44,859 bases of DNA from Deltaproteobacteria bacterium (lineage in GTDB: Bacteria; Desulfobacterota_B; Binatia; UBA9968), in NCBI GenBank assembly GCA_005879255.1, contig VBKY01000027.1, positions 1 through 44,859 on the forward strand. The letters run 5' to 3'. The notes under the pieces were generated by a model that was not told the DNA's origin, ran no database searches, and saw only the letters and a list, made by a program, of their open reading frames with translations. The position numbers and the translations under genes are program-made. Of the stretch, positions 18,303 through 25,568 are shown in pieces (the first letter of the stretch is position 1; every line of letters starts with the position of its first letter).

Positions 18303-19186
18303 AAGGCTCTCACCGCACTGCGCTCTTGTTCCTGTTGCCGAGTTTTATCTTCGTCGCGGTCTTTTCGCTCTTCCCGATACTCGAATCCTTTCGCTTGAGT
18401 TTTTATCGGCTGATCCTGACGCTCCCCTGGCTCGGACAAAAGATGGTCGGCTGGCAGAACTACGTTGACCTTGCGGAAGACCCTGTGGCAATGGAGTCTT
18501 TGGTCACGACCCTAATATTTGTCGGTGTGACCATTCCACTGGAGTTGCTTCTTGGCTTGGGCATAGCGCTGGTGCTCAACGATGTCTTTCACGGCCGCGG
18601 GCTTTTGCGTGCCGTGGTTCTGATTCCCTGGGCCATTCCTACCGTGGTCTCGTCACAGATGTGGCGTTTCATATTCAATGATCGCTACGGACTAATCAAC
18701 TTTATTTTTTTTGGCGGCGATGTGTCGCGTTATCTCGCGCCGCTTGCTGACCCTCATCTTGCCCTGGTGGCAATTATGGCGGCGGAGATTTGGAAAACCA
18801 CTCCTTTCGCCGCGCTCATCCTGCTCGCCGGACTGCAAGGTATCCCGGATGATCTTTACGAGGCGGCGAGCATCGACGGCGCAACGGCGTGGCAGAAGTT
18901 TCGGCATGTGACTGTGCCGCTCATACGCCCTGCACTGTTATTGGCCTTGCTTTTTCGAACGATTGACTCCTTGCGAGTTTTTGATCTGGTTTTTGTCACG
19001 ACCCAGGGAGGACCTGCCGACAAAACCAATGTGCTGCAATTTTACGGCTACAAAAAGACCTTCGCTGAAGGCATGGTGGGTTACGGCTCGGCCATTGCCG
19101 TAGCTGTTTTTTCCATGTCGCTGGTTTTTTCGCTCGCTTACCTGCGTTTTCTGAAGTCGAGTCGACAGGAAGGAATAGCAAAATGA
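18299..19186 (+). CDS. ABC sugar-type transporter, permease 1 (MalF/UgpA-like)
   Basis: A 295-residue inner-membrane protein with six predicted helices. The first helix follows a short basic start (MKGSHRTALLFLLPSFIFVAVFSLFPI). The EAA loop that docks the ATPase is seen as YEAASIDGATAWQKFRHVTVPLIRPAL at about residues 187-213, with the conserved EAA..DGA and G/P features. Start and stop overlap the neighbouring genes by four bases (ATGA at both ends), giving translational coupling through the operon. It pairs with the following permease to form the channel. Confidence 0.93.
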   Translation: MKGSHRTALLFLLPSFIFVAVFSLFPILESFRLSFYRLILTLPWLGQKMVGWQNYVDLAEDPVAMESLVTTLIFVGVTIPLELLLGLGIALVLNDVFHGRGLLRAVVLIPWAIPTVVSSQMWRFIFNDRYGLINFIFFGGDVSRYLAPLADPHLALVAIMAAEIWKTTPFAALILLAGLQGIPDDLYEAASIDGATAWQKFRHVTVPLIRPALLLALLFRTIDSLRVFDLVFVTTQGGPADKTNVLQFYGYKKTFAEGMVGYGSAIAVAVFSMSLVFSLAYLRFLKSSRQEGIAK

Positions 19187-19998
19187 AGCGCTCCGTCGCT
19201 CTTGCGCTACTTTCCATCGGCATCGCACTCTATTGTTTGGTTCCATTTCTCTGGTTCGTTTTGACGTCGCTCAAGAGTGCGGCGGAGCTGACGGCGATAC
19301 CGCCCATACTGATTCCGTCGTTCCACCTGGGCTTCTACCAATCGGCGCTGGAAAAGTACGGCTTGCTTCACTATATCGTCAATAGCGTCATTATCGCCGG
19401 CACAGCAACGTTGATCACTATTGTCATCGGATCTCTCGCCGCTTACGCGATGACGCGCTTGTACCTCGGCTGGACGAATATTTATCTGCTGATCCTGCTC
19501 GCCATCTCGATGTTCCCGCAGATCGCCACGGCAGGCCCGGTGTGGAGCATTCTCGACCGTTTGAATTGGCTTAACACCTATCAAGGCCTGGTGGCGGCGT
19601 ACATCGCTCTTACATTGCCTTTGGCCATATGGATTCTGACGACCTTTTTCCGCGAGGTACCCAGGGAGATCGAGGAGGCAGCACTCATCGACGGTTGCAG
19701 CCGGTTCCAATCACTCCACAAGGTGATCCTGCCGCTGGCAGCGCCAGGGATACTCACCGCGGCACTGCTGGTCTTCATCTATGCATGGAACGAGTTCTTC
19801 TTCGCGCTCATCATCATGACTGACCCCAGCGTGCAGACTCTTCCGGTGGGCATTGCTTTGTTCCCGGGAGAATACACGATGCCCTGGGGTGAGATCGCCG
19901 CAGCGTCCACCCTAGCAACCATCCCGTTGATCGTTCTGACGCTGATTTTTCAACGCGGCATTGTTCGAGGCTTGTGCGCCGGCGCAGTGAAAGGTTGA
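19183..19998 (+). CDS. ABC sugar-type transporter, permease 2 (MalG/UgpE-like)
   Basis: A 271-residue inner-membrane protein. The first helix SIGIALYCLVPFLWFVLTSLKS is typical of MalG-type permeases (the FLWFVLTSLKS signature). The EAA loop reads IEEAALIDGCSRFQSLHKVILPLAAPG. Five further hydrophobic segments follow. It starts in an ATGA overlap with permease 1. It ends 39 bp before the best start of the ATPase gene and so shares the transcript. Confidence 0.93.
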   Translation: MKRSVALALLSIGIALYCLVPFLWFVLTSLKSAAELTAIPPILIPSFHLGFYQSALEKYGLLHYIVNSVIIAGTATLITIVIGSLAAYAMTRLYLGWTNIYLLILLAISMFPQIATAGPVWSILDRLNWLNTYQGLVAAYIALTLPLAIWILTTFFREVPREIEEAALIDGCSRFQSLHKVILPLAAPGILTAALLVFIYAWNEFFFALIIMTDPSVQTLPVGIALFPGEYTMPWGEIAAASTLATIPLIVLTLIFQRGIVRGLCAGAVKG

Positions 19999-20037
19999 AA
20001 TTAAGGCGAACGGTTCGAATCGAATTATGGAGGTTGT

Positions 20038-21114
20038 ATCGCTTCGCTTGCGATAAAAGATCTGTCAAAGCGCTTCGGCACTACGGAAGTTTTAAGAAAT
20101 GTTTCGTTCGAAGTCGCAGACGGAAAATTTTGCATTTTGCTCGGCCCTTCGGGCTGCGGCAAATCGACAGTCTTACGCTTGATCGCGGGTCTGGAACAAC
20201 CGAGCGCCGGAGAGATTTTTATCGACACCGAGCGCGTCGATCCGCTGCCCCCGCGTGAGCGAGACATCGCTTTCGTCTTTCAAAACTACGCGCTTTACCC
20301 GCACATGACGGTCTTTGACAATCTTGCCTTCGCGCTTCGGCTGCGTGGCGTGCCGCCGAATCAGATCGAATCGAAAGTGAGAGACGCGGCACGCCTCCTG
20401 GAAATCGAAAATTTATTGGAGCGCCGCCCGCACGGGCTGAGCGGCGGGCAGCGGCAACGGGTGGCATTGGGACGCGCCATTGTCAGACAGCCGAAAATTT
20501 TCTTATTCGATGAGCCGCTATCGAATTTAGACGCGACGCTCCGAGCCACCATGCGCGTGGAGCTCGCCCGACTGCATCGGCGACTTCAGGCCACCATCGT
20601 TTACGTGACCCATGACCAGGCGGAAGCTTTGACGCTCGGTGAGAAAATTATCGTTCTACATCAGGGAACAATCCAGCAGATCGGCTCCGCCACGGAGATT
20701 TACCACAAGCCGGCTAACATCATGGTCGCGCGCTTTGTCGGCAGTCCCCAGATGAATTTGCTCGAAGGAACGCTGGACGATAGCGGCACCATCCTTCAAT
20801 GCGCCGGAGTACGCTTGGATCTTGCCAGCGTGTTGAAGCAATCGCTGCCGCGCTCGGCCGGACTTTCTCTGACCCTCGGTGTCCGCCCGGAGGATTTTGA
20901 CACGACGGCTTCCGGACAGGGTTGGATCAGCGGCGAGATCGAATTGGTCGAAGACCTTGGCTCCGACCGCTATCTTCACCTGAAATGCGCTGGCATAGAT
21001 CTCGTCGCCAGGGTGGTGAGAGATCTGACGTTTAAAGCAGGCGACACGATAGATCTCATTGTCGCGCCCGAGCGGCTGCATTTTTTTCAGGATGGCAAAC
21101 GGATCGAACCCTGA
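20038..21114 (+). CDS. ABC sugar-type transporter, ATP-binding protein (MalK/UgpC-like), apparent ATC start
   Basis: A 358-residue ATPase with a C-terminal TOBE/OB regulatory domain. Counting from 20038, Walker A is GPSGCGKST at residues 36-44, the Q-loop is FVFQNYALYPHM, the signature is LSGGQRQRVALGRA, Walker B is IFLFDEPLSNLD, and the switch His is in VTHDQ. The frame has no ATG, GTG or TTG between an upstream TAA (near 20001) and the TTG at 20137, which lies only two codons before Walker A and would remove the first two strands and the A-loop aromatic (RFG). The ATC at 20038 is 4 bp after GGAGG (20030-20034) and encodes what would be the normal M-A-S-L-A-I-K-D-L-S beginning. Either it is a rare ATC start or the ATG has been lost by mutation or error. 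Confidence 0.85.
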   Translation: MASLAIKDLSKRFGTTEVLRNVSFEVADGKFCILLGPSGCGKSTVLRLIAGLEQPSAGEIFIDTERVDPLPPRERDIAFVFQNYALYPHMTVFDNLAFALRLRGVPPNQIESKVRDAARLLEIENLLERRPHGLSGGQRQRVALGRAIVRQPKIFLFDEPLSNLDATLRATMRVELARLHRRLQATIVYVTHDQAEALTLGEKIIVLHQGTIQQIGSATEIYHKPANIMVARFVGSPQMNLLEGTLDDSGTILQCAGVRLDLASVLKQSLPRSAGLSLTLGVRPEDFDTTASGQGWISGEIELVEDLGSDRYLHLKCAGIDLVARVVRDLTFKAGDTIDLIVAPERLHFFQDGKRIEP

Positions 21115-21119
21115 TGCCA

Positions 21120-21183
21120 GTTCAACGTTCAAGGCTTACGGTTCAAGGTTAAACCAATGGGAGCTACATTGAACTTTGAACTG
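21120..21183. repeat. 7-bp repeat array with inverted tail
   Basis: Five consecutive heptamers lie at 21120-21154: GTTCAAC, GTTCAAG, GCTTACG, GTTCAAG, GTTAAAC. They are followed at about 21167-21183 by the reverse-complement form (ATTGAAC TTTGAAC TG). The two halves can pair across a short loop directly after the ABC ATPase gene, where a transcript end would be expected. Confidence 0.65.
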
Positions 21184-21263
21184 AGGCGGTGCCGCGCGGT
21201 TGAGTTTTAAATCCAGTCGTAATAACAGAAAACCTCAGCTCACTCGCATGGAGGATTGACACA

Positions 21264-21974
21264 ATGAAGATCGTTAACCGAGATCTTGCAGAAGACAAAG
21301 ATGGTATTCCTGGTTACCTAGCGCACCCGGACCGTAAAGAGCCAGGGCCCGGCGTTCTGATCGTGCACCACCATTACGGTGTGACGGGAAATATGAAAGT
21401 CAACGTCTGTAACTTCGCCAAGCTCGGCTATACGACCATCGTTCCCGATCTCTACAAGATGCTCGGCGCCGCCGACGGGGTGCATGAAGCACAGAAGACC
21501 ACCAGCGACGGTCAATTCGTCGAGATCCTCAATCGGGCATGGCATTATCTGGGAAATAGAAGCGAAGTGGACGCCAAACGCTGCGCGGTGGTCGGCTATT
21601 GCATGGGCGGGCGCATCGGGATCCACTTCGTCGCCGCCACTCCCAGCGTGCGCGGCTTCGTCGGTTACTACCCGTCCGTTAGAGACGAAGGCCCAAGCAA
21701 ATTGAGGCCTCGCCATCCCGATGACGCGGTCAAAGACTTCAAGTGCCCGTCGCAAATTTTCTTCGGCGCACGAGATCACGTTGCTAGCGTTCCGACACAG
21801 CAACGTTTGATGGCGAGCTTTCAGTCCAATGGCCAACCCTTAGACTGGCACTTCTTCCACCACGCTGGCCACGGCTTCGCCATGGCCGACGGCGACTGCT
21901 ACGATCCGAAGCTGGCCGAACTCGCGTGGGGCCTTGTCGAAGACTTCCTTGCGCAAGAGTTGGCTAACGAGTAG
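21264..21974 (+). CDS. Dienelactone hydrolase family protein
   Basis: A 236-residue alpha/beta hydrolase. The nucleophile is Cys in GYCMGG, the acid is Asp in FFGARDHV, and the base is His in HHAGHGFA. This is the Cys-Asp-His triad of dienelactone hydrolases, not the Ser triad of esterases. The glutamate that normally controls the Cys in the GxHExxG segment is replaced here, as the corresponding stretch reads VHHHYGV. Family members open cyclic ester rings in chlorocatechol-type pathways or hydrolyse small esters. GGAGG (21250-21254) lies 9 bp before the ATG. Soluble, no signal peptide. It stands alone on the plus strand, facing a convergent minus-strand gene pair. Confidence 0.9.
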   Translation: MKIVNRDLAEDKDGIPGYLAHPDRKEPGPGVLIVHHHYGVTGNMKVNVCNFAKLGYTTIVPDLYKMLGAADGVHEAQKTTSDGQFVEILNRAWHYLGNRSEVDAKRCAVVGYCMGGRIGIHFVAATPSVRGFVGYYPSVRDEGPSKLRPRHPDDAVKDFKCPSQIFFGARDHVASVPTQQRLMASFQSNGQPLDWHFFHHAGHGFAMADGDCYDPKLAELAWGLVEDFLAQELANE

Positions 21975-22005
21975 CCGTCGTAAATGAACCGCGCGGCTGG
22001 ATGAA

Positions 22006-22470
22006 TCAAGCCATCTCGTAAATAAAATTAGCAGCGTCGCTGCGTTCGCTCCATCCGGCCTTCACGTAGAACTGGCGCCTATACGATTCACGGTGGCGCA
22101 AATTGGTCAGGGACATCCGTGTGCACCCACGAGAGCGAGCCTCCGTCTCGACGGCGTGAAGCAGTCGCCTGCCGACGCCGCGGCCACGGGCGCTATCAAG
22201 AACGAACAACTCGGAAATATATCCCTCCGGTCCGCGCATGAAGAGATACGGCAACCAGTGAACCGAAACGTAGCCGATGATTTTGTCATCATCGGATTGC
22301 GCCACATAAACAAAGTGACTGTCATCGGCGAGGCATAACTCCAGTTCAGCCCTGACGCGCCGACTTGACTCCTCCGATGACTCGTTCTTGAAGACTTCAA
22401 ACCAGCCGATTTCTGTCAGGAGCGATGCGAGCGCCTCAGCGTCTTCAATCGTGGCCTTACGTAGTCGCAT
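22006..22470 (-). CDS. GNAT family N-acetyltransferase
   Basis: A 154-residue acetyltransferase. The acetyl-CoA pyrophosphate loop is ARGRGVGRRLLHAVE (motif A, R/QxxGxG/A), preceded by the beta-4 strand GYISELFVLD. The C-terminal FYVKAGW is the usual end of GNAT enzymes (motif B). The opening RLRKATIEDAEALASLL is also typical. The acceptor (amino acid, peptide or small amine) is not evident. It lies 76 bp downstream of the CoA-transferase gene on the same strand and is probably read from that transcript. Convergent with the dienelactone hydrolase gene. Confidence 0.88.
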   Translation of the reverse strand: MRLRKATIEDAEALASLLTEIGWFEVFKNESSEESSRRVRAELELCLADDSHFVYVAQSDDDKIIGYVSVHWLPYLFMRGPEGYISELFVLDSARGRGVGRRLLHAVETEARSRGCTRMSLTNLRHRESYRRQFYVKAGWSERSDAANFIYEMA

Positions 22471-22546
22471 CTTTCCGCCTCCTAGCGCCGATTACATATT
22501 TCACGCACCGCCTTGGAGAAAATCGCTGGGCCGTCACCTAAAGTCG

Positions 22547-23722
22547 TCAAATAATCCCCTTCTCCTTAAACTCAGCGATCTTTGTGTCGTCGTAACCGAG
22601 CGAGGTCAAGAACTCCGCATTGTGCTCGCCCAATTCCGGCGGCGCGGTGGGATGCGACATTTTCGTGTCGCTGTATTCCAACGGAAATTTCACAGTGCGG
22701 ATAGACGGCTTATTCTTCCGCTCGATCTCGATTTCCATTCCCATGTGTTTGATCTGCGGATCCTGAAATACTTCCTGCAAGTTATAAACCGGCGTATGCG
22801 GCACATCGTTGGCTTCCAGCTGATCCATCCAGTAGGCGCGCGGCTTTTCTCTAAAAATTTCGCCGAACGTTTTGCTCAGCTCGTCATAGTTTTTCCTGCG
22901 GTTCGGTCGCGTATTGAAGCGCGGATCTTCGATCAACTCGGGATGTCCCGCGGCTTTGCACAGCCCCTCCCAAAATTTTTGTGGTGACGAGAGATGAATG
23001 GCGAACGGCAAACCGTCCGAGCTGGAGAACGCATAAGTTTGCGAGTGCCGCGGCCGCGTGTACGGCCCAGGAGGTTGTCCGTGCGCGAGAGTTTCGGTCG
23101 CCGGCGCGATCAAAAACGCCAACACAGAGCCGGCCATGGTCGCGTCGATCTGTTGGCCTTTACCGGTCTGCGCCCTGGCCACCAGCGCGCCGAGCACCCC
23201 GAGCGCGGAAAACATGCCGCTCAAGCTGTCGGCATACGCCGGACCGATGGGTCGCGGATCTTTTGCGTCCATTAGTACGCTCAACATCCCGCCCAGCCCT
23301 TGACCGACTGTGTCATAGGCGAGCCGGTTGACGTAGGGACCCGTGGGACCGGTTCCCGTAATCGAACAACAAATGATTCTATCGTTCAATTTTCTCAACG
23401 TCTCATAGTCGATTCCGAGCTTCTTCGTGACGCCGGGTCGATAATTTTCCATCACGATATCGGATTTTTCGACCAGGGCATAAAAAACTTCTCGCCCCTC
23501 GGCTGTTTGAAGATTCAACGTGATGCTTTTCTTGCCGCGATTAAACGCCCAAAAATTGGGCTGGTCGCCTCCCAGATCCCAGCCGCGAAATGGATCGCCA
23601 CCCTTCGGGTTTTCGACTTTGATCACCTCAGCGCCCAAGTCGGACAGCAAGCACGCTCCGTACGGGCCTGAGATAAAATTTCCCAGTTCTAAAACTCTGA
23701 TTCCTTCTAAACAACCTTTCAT
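22547..23722 (-). CDS. CaiB/BaiF family (class III) CoA-transferase
   Basis: A 391-residue protein with a normal family length. The N-terminal VLELGNFISGPYGACLLSDLGAEVIKVENP is the family hallmark. The FNRGKKSITLNL and VENYRPG-like (MENYRPGV) blocks follow. The catalytic Asp that carries the acyl/CoA intermediate is probably D165 in PAYADSLSGM. The enzyme moves CoA between carboxylic acids, for example formyl-, succinyl- or carnitine-type donors and acceptors. It is transcribed away from the MmgE/PrpD gene with 113 bp between their starts, so a shared divergent regulatory region is likely. The exact acids are unknown. Confidence 0.92.
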   Translation of the reverse strand: MKGCLEGIRVLELGNFISGPYGACLLSDLGAEVIKVENPKGGDPFRGWDLGGDQPNFWAFNRGKKSITLNLQTAEGREVFYALVEKSDIVMENYRPGVTKKLGIDYETLRKLNDRIICCSITGTGPTGPYVNRLAYDTVGQGLGGMLSVLMDAKDPRPIGPAYADSLSGMFSALGVLGALVARAQTGKGQQIDATMAGSVLAFLIAPATETLAHGQPPGPYTRPRHSQTYAFSSSDGLPFAIHLSSPQKFWEGLCKAAGHPELIEDPRFNTRPNRRKNYDELSKTFGEIFREKPRAYWMDQLEANDVPHTPVYNLQEVFQDPQIKHMGMEIEIERKNKPSIRTVKFPLEYSDTKMSHPTAPPELGEHNAEFLTSLGYDDTKIAEFKEKGII

Positions 23723-23757
23723 TCGTCTCTCCTCGTTTTCTTGTTCCGTCCCTCATT

Positions 23758-23785
23758 ATGCCTAATGCCTGTTGCCTAGTGCCCT
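23758..23785. repeat. 7-bp repeat array in the CoA-transferase / MmgE-PrpD divergent region
   Basis: Four consecutive heptamers: ATGCCTA, ATGCCTG, TTGCCTA, GTGCCCT. The array lies in the 113-bp region between two divergent genes and is the same length class as the arrays elsewhere in the window, but with its own unit. An in-frame ATG of the following gene at 23758 sits in the array, but the better start is 78 bp further on. Confidence 0.6.
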
Positions 23786-23835
23786 ACTCTTCGGATAATG
23801 GAACTTTCATATATCTCAATTCGCAGGAGAACAAG

Positions 23836-25203
23836 ATGGCTACGCCTCCGCCGGTCACCGACACTCTGGCGCGCTTTGTCGCCGAAACGGCTTACTCGAC
23901 GATTTCCGAGAAAACTATAACAAACGCCAAGATGCATATCCTCGACATTCTTGGCGTCGCATTGGCGGCGGTTGCAACGCCAGTGGCGGCAATCGCCCTC
24001 GATTACTGCGCGCGAGTCAGCAACTCGAATGAAGCGTCGATCTGGGGCACTCCAGCAAAATCATCCGTCCCCATGGCAGCATTCGCCAATGGCCTTTTGG
24101 CCCACGCTCTCGATTTCGACGACTGGGAGGATTCCATCCATGCCGGTCATCCCACCAGCATGGTAACCGGCGCCGCGCTCAGCTTGAGCGAAACCTTGGG
24201 CGCATCCGGCAAGGATCTATTAAAGGCCTACGTCTTCGGCATCGAAGTACTCACCAAGATTTCCGCTGCTGGTCCCAACCTGCACGACCGCGGTTTTCAC
24301 AGCACACCAGTCCTTGGCAGCATTGGCGCGGCAGTCGCCTGCGCCAGCCTGCTCAAGTTGGTTCCCGACCAGATCAAGGCCGCCCTTGGCGTTGCTGCTT
24401 CGGGTTGCAGCGGCATCCATCGCCAACAAGGGTCGATGGTCAAACCGTTTCACGCCGGCAATGCCGCGCGAAATGGAGTGGAAGCGGCGCTTCTGGCGGA
24501 AAAAGGTTTTACCGCTGATGCGGCCATCTTTGAGGCGCCGCGCGGCTTTTGTGACACCTTCTTTGGCAAGGGAACTTGCGACTATGAAAAAATGATCACC
24601 AACATCGGTAAGCCCTACTTTCTCGAATCGCCGGGCCTCGGCCTCAAAATGCATCCTTGCAGCGCGCCCCAGTTTCTCGCCGCCGACGCTGCGCTGCAGT
24701 TAAAGCACGAGCATCAAATCCGCTTCGAGGATGTCGCCAAGATCGAAGTCAGTATTCCGCCGGAGCGTTACCAGCGTCATTACCACGCCGAAGTCAAAAC
24801 CGGCCTGCGCGGCAAGTTCGCGATCAATTATGTCGTCGCGCTCTGCATCCTGGAGGGCAAGTTGGAGATCGCGACTTTTACCGATGAGAAAGCCAATCAG
24901 CCGCGGGTTCAAGAAGCGCTCAGCAAAGTGAAAGTAATCGTCGATGAGTCTATTCCGGAACCGGGGCGGTATTGTCCCGTGACGGTTGAGCTCAAAAACG
25001 GAACTGCTTTTAGCTACACGGCAACAATCGCCAAGGGCGCCCCCCAAAATCCATTGACGGAGAAAGAAGTCCTGGACAAGTTCCACGGCAATGCCAGGAC
25101 GGTGATTTCTGAAAGGCAAACCGAGGAATTGATCGGAGCAGTTCAACACCTCGAGACTGTTGGTAATCTGAAAACGCTCGTCGAATTACTGATTCCCTCT
25201 TAA
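23836..25203 (+). CDS. MmgE/PrpD family protein
   Basis: About 455 residues. The MmgE/PrpD fold includes 2-methylcitrate dehydratase, aconitate decarboxylase and iminodisuccinate epimerase. The family segment AFANGLLAHALDFDDWED and the GHPTSMVTGAALSLSE stretch are clear, as are KPFHAGNAARNGVEAALLAEKGFT and KMHPCSAPQFLAADAAL. The ATG at 23836 is chosen because AGGAGA (23825-23830) precedes it; a longer frame from 23758 begins inside a repeat array. No prpB, prpC or acnA partner is adjacent, so a strict methylcitrate-cycle role is unlikely. Its divergent CoA-transferase neighbour and the downstream acyl-CoA synthetase suggest a small-acid catabolic route; this is inference. Confidence 0.88.
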   Translation: MATPPPVTDTLARFVAETAYSTISEKTITNAKMHILDILGVALAAVATPVAAIALDYCARVSNSNEASIWGTPAKSSVPMAAFANGLLAHALDFDDWEDSIHAGHPTSMVTGAALSLSETLGASGKDLLKAYVFGIEVLTKISAAGPNLHDRGFHSTPVLGSIGAAVACASLLKLVPDQIKAALGVAASGCSGIHRQQGSMVKPFHAGNAARNGVEAALLAEKGFTADAAIFEAPRGFCDTFFGKGTCDYEKMITNIGKPYFLESPGLGLKMHPCSAPQFLAADAALQLKHEHQIRFEDVAKIEVSIPPERYQRHYHAEVKTGLRGKFAINYVVALCILEGKLEIATFTDEKANQPRVQEALSKVKVIVDESIPEPGRYCPVTVELKNGTAFSYTATIAKGAPQNPLTEKEVLDKFHGNARTVISERQTEELIGAVQHLETVGNLKTLVELLIPS

Positions 25204-25380
25204 CGCCGAGCCGAAGAAATTCATATTCACTGGCTATGTGTTATTCCGAAGGACCGAACGCGACGAACAATCCCGAATGCGAGATCCCTCACGTTCATCA
25301 GACTGTGTGAAAACTAGGTTCATGGTTCGACGGGGCTCACCACGGACGGAATCGCTTCAATTGAAATTAAGCACATAGCC

Positions 25381-25452
25381 GTTCGCCCTGAGCGCCGTCG
25401 AAGGGCTCCGATCGAGTTCCGTAGGATGGGCGGAGTTCCGCGATACCCATCA
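25381..25452. repeat. Two adjacent REP-like palindromes
   Basis: The first is at 25381-25406: TTCGCCCT ... AAGGGCT around GAGCGCCGTCG. The second is at 25421-25452: GGATGGGCGGA ... CCGCGATACCCATC, an imperfect stem in which GATGGG pairs with CCCATC. Both resemble intergenic palindromes common in many proteobacterial genomes (GTAGGATGGG...CCCATC and TTCGCCCTGAGC...GAAGGGC types). They directly abut the 8-bp array. Confidence 0.6.
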
Positions 25453-25480
25453 CTCCATTACTCCAACATTCCATCACTCC
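25449..25480. repeat. 8-bp tandem repeat array
   Basis: Four consecutive octamers: ATCACTCC, ATTACTCC, AACATTCC, ATCACTCC. The unit is the same as in the array between hemE and hemH (13270-13300), which shows that one array family is dispersed in this genome. Confidence 0.75.
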
Positions 25481-25568
25481 AATCCCCTCCTTCATTGGAC
25501 ATCCATTTTCAACTGCGATAAGTCCACTTCTTGATTCAGCGCAGCACCTTTGATTCAGGAGGCTACCC

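Larger units (their letters stand above)
25204..25568. other. 365-bp intergenic region with palindromic and octamer repeats
   Basis: No gene is supported here. It contains two REP-like palindromes and an 8-bp array, which are listed separately. The last ~60 bp carry an AGGAGG ribosome site (25557-25562) for the following GTG-started gene. No clear promoter was recognised. Confidence 0.6.
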
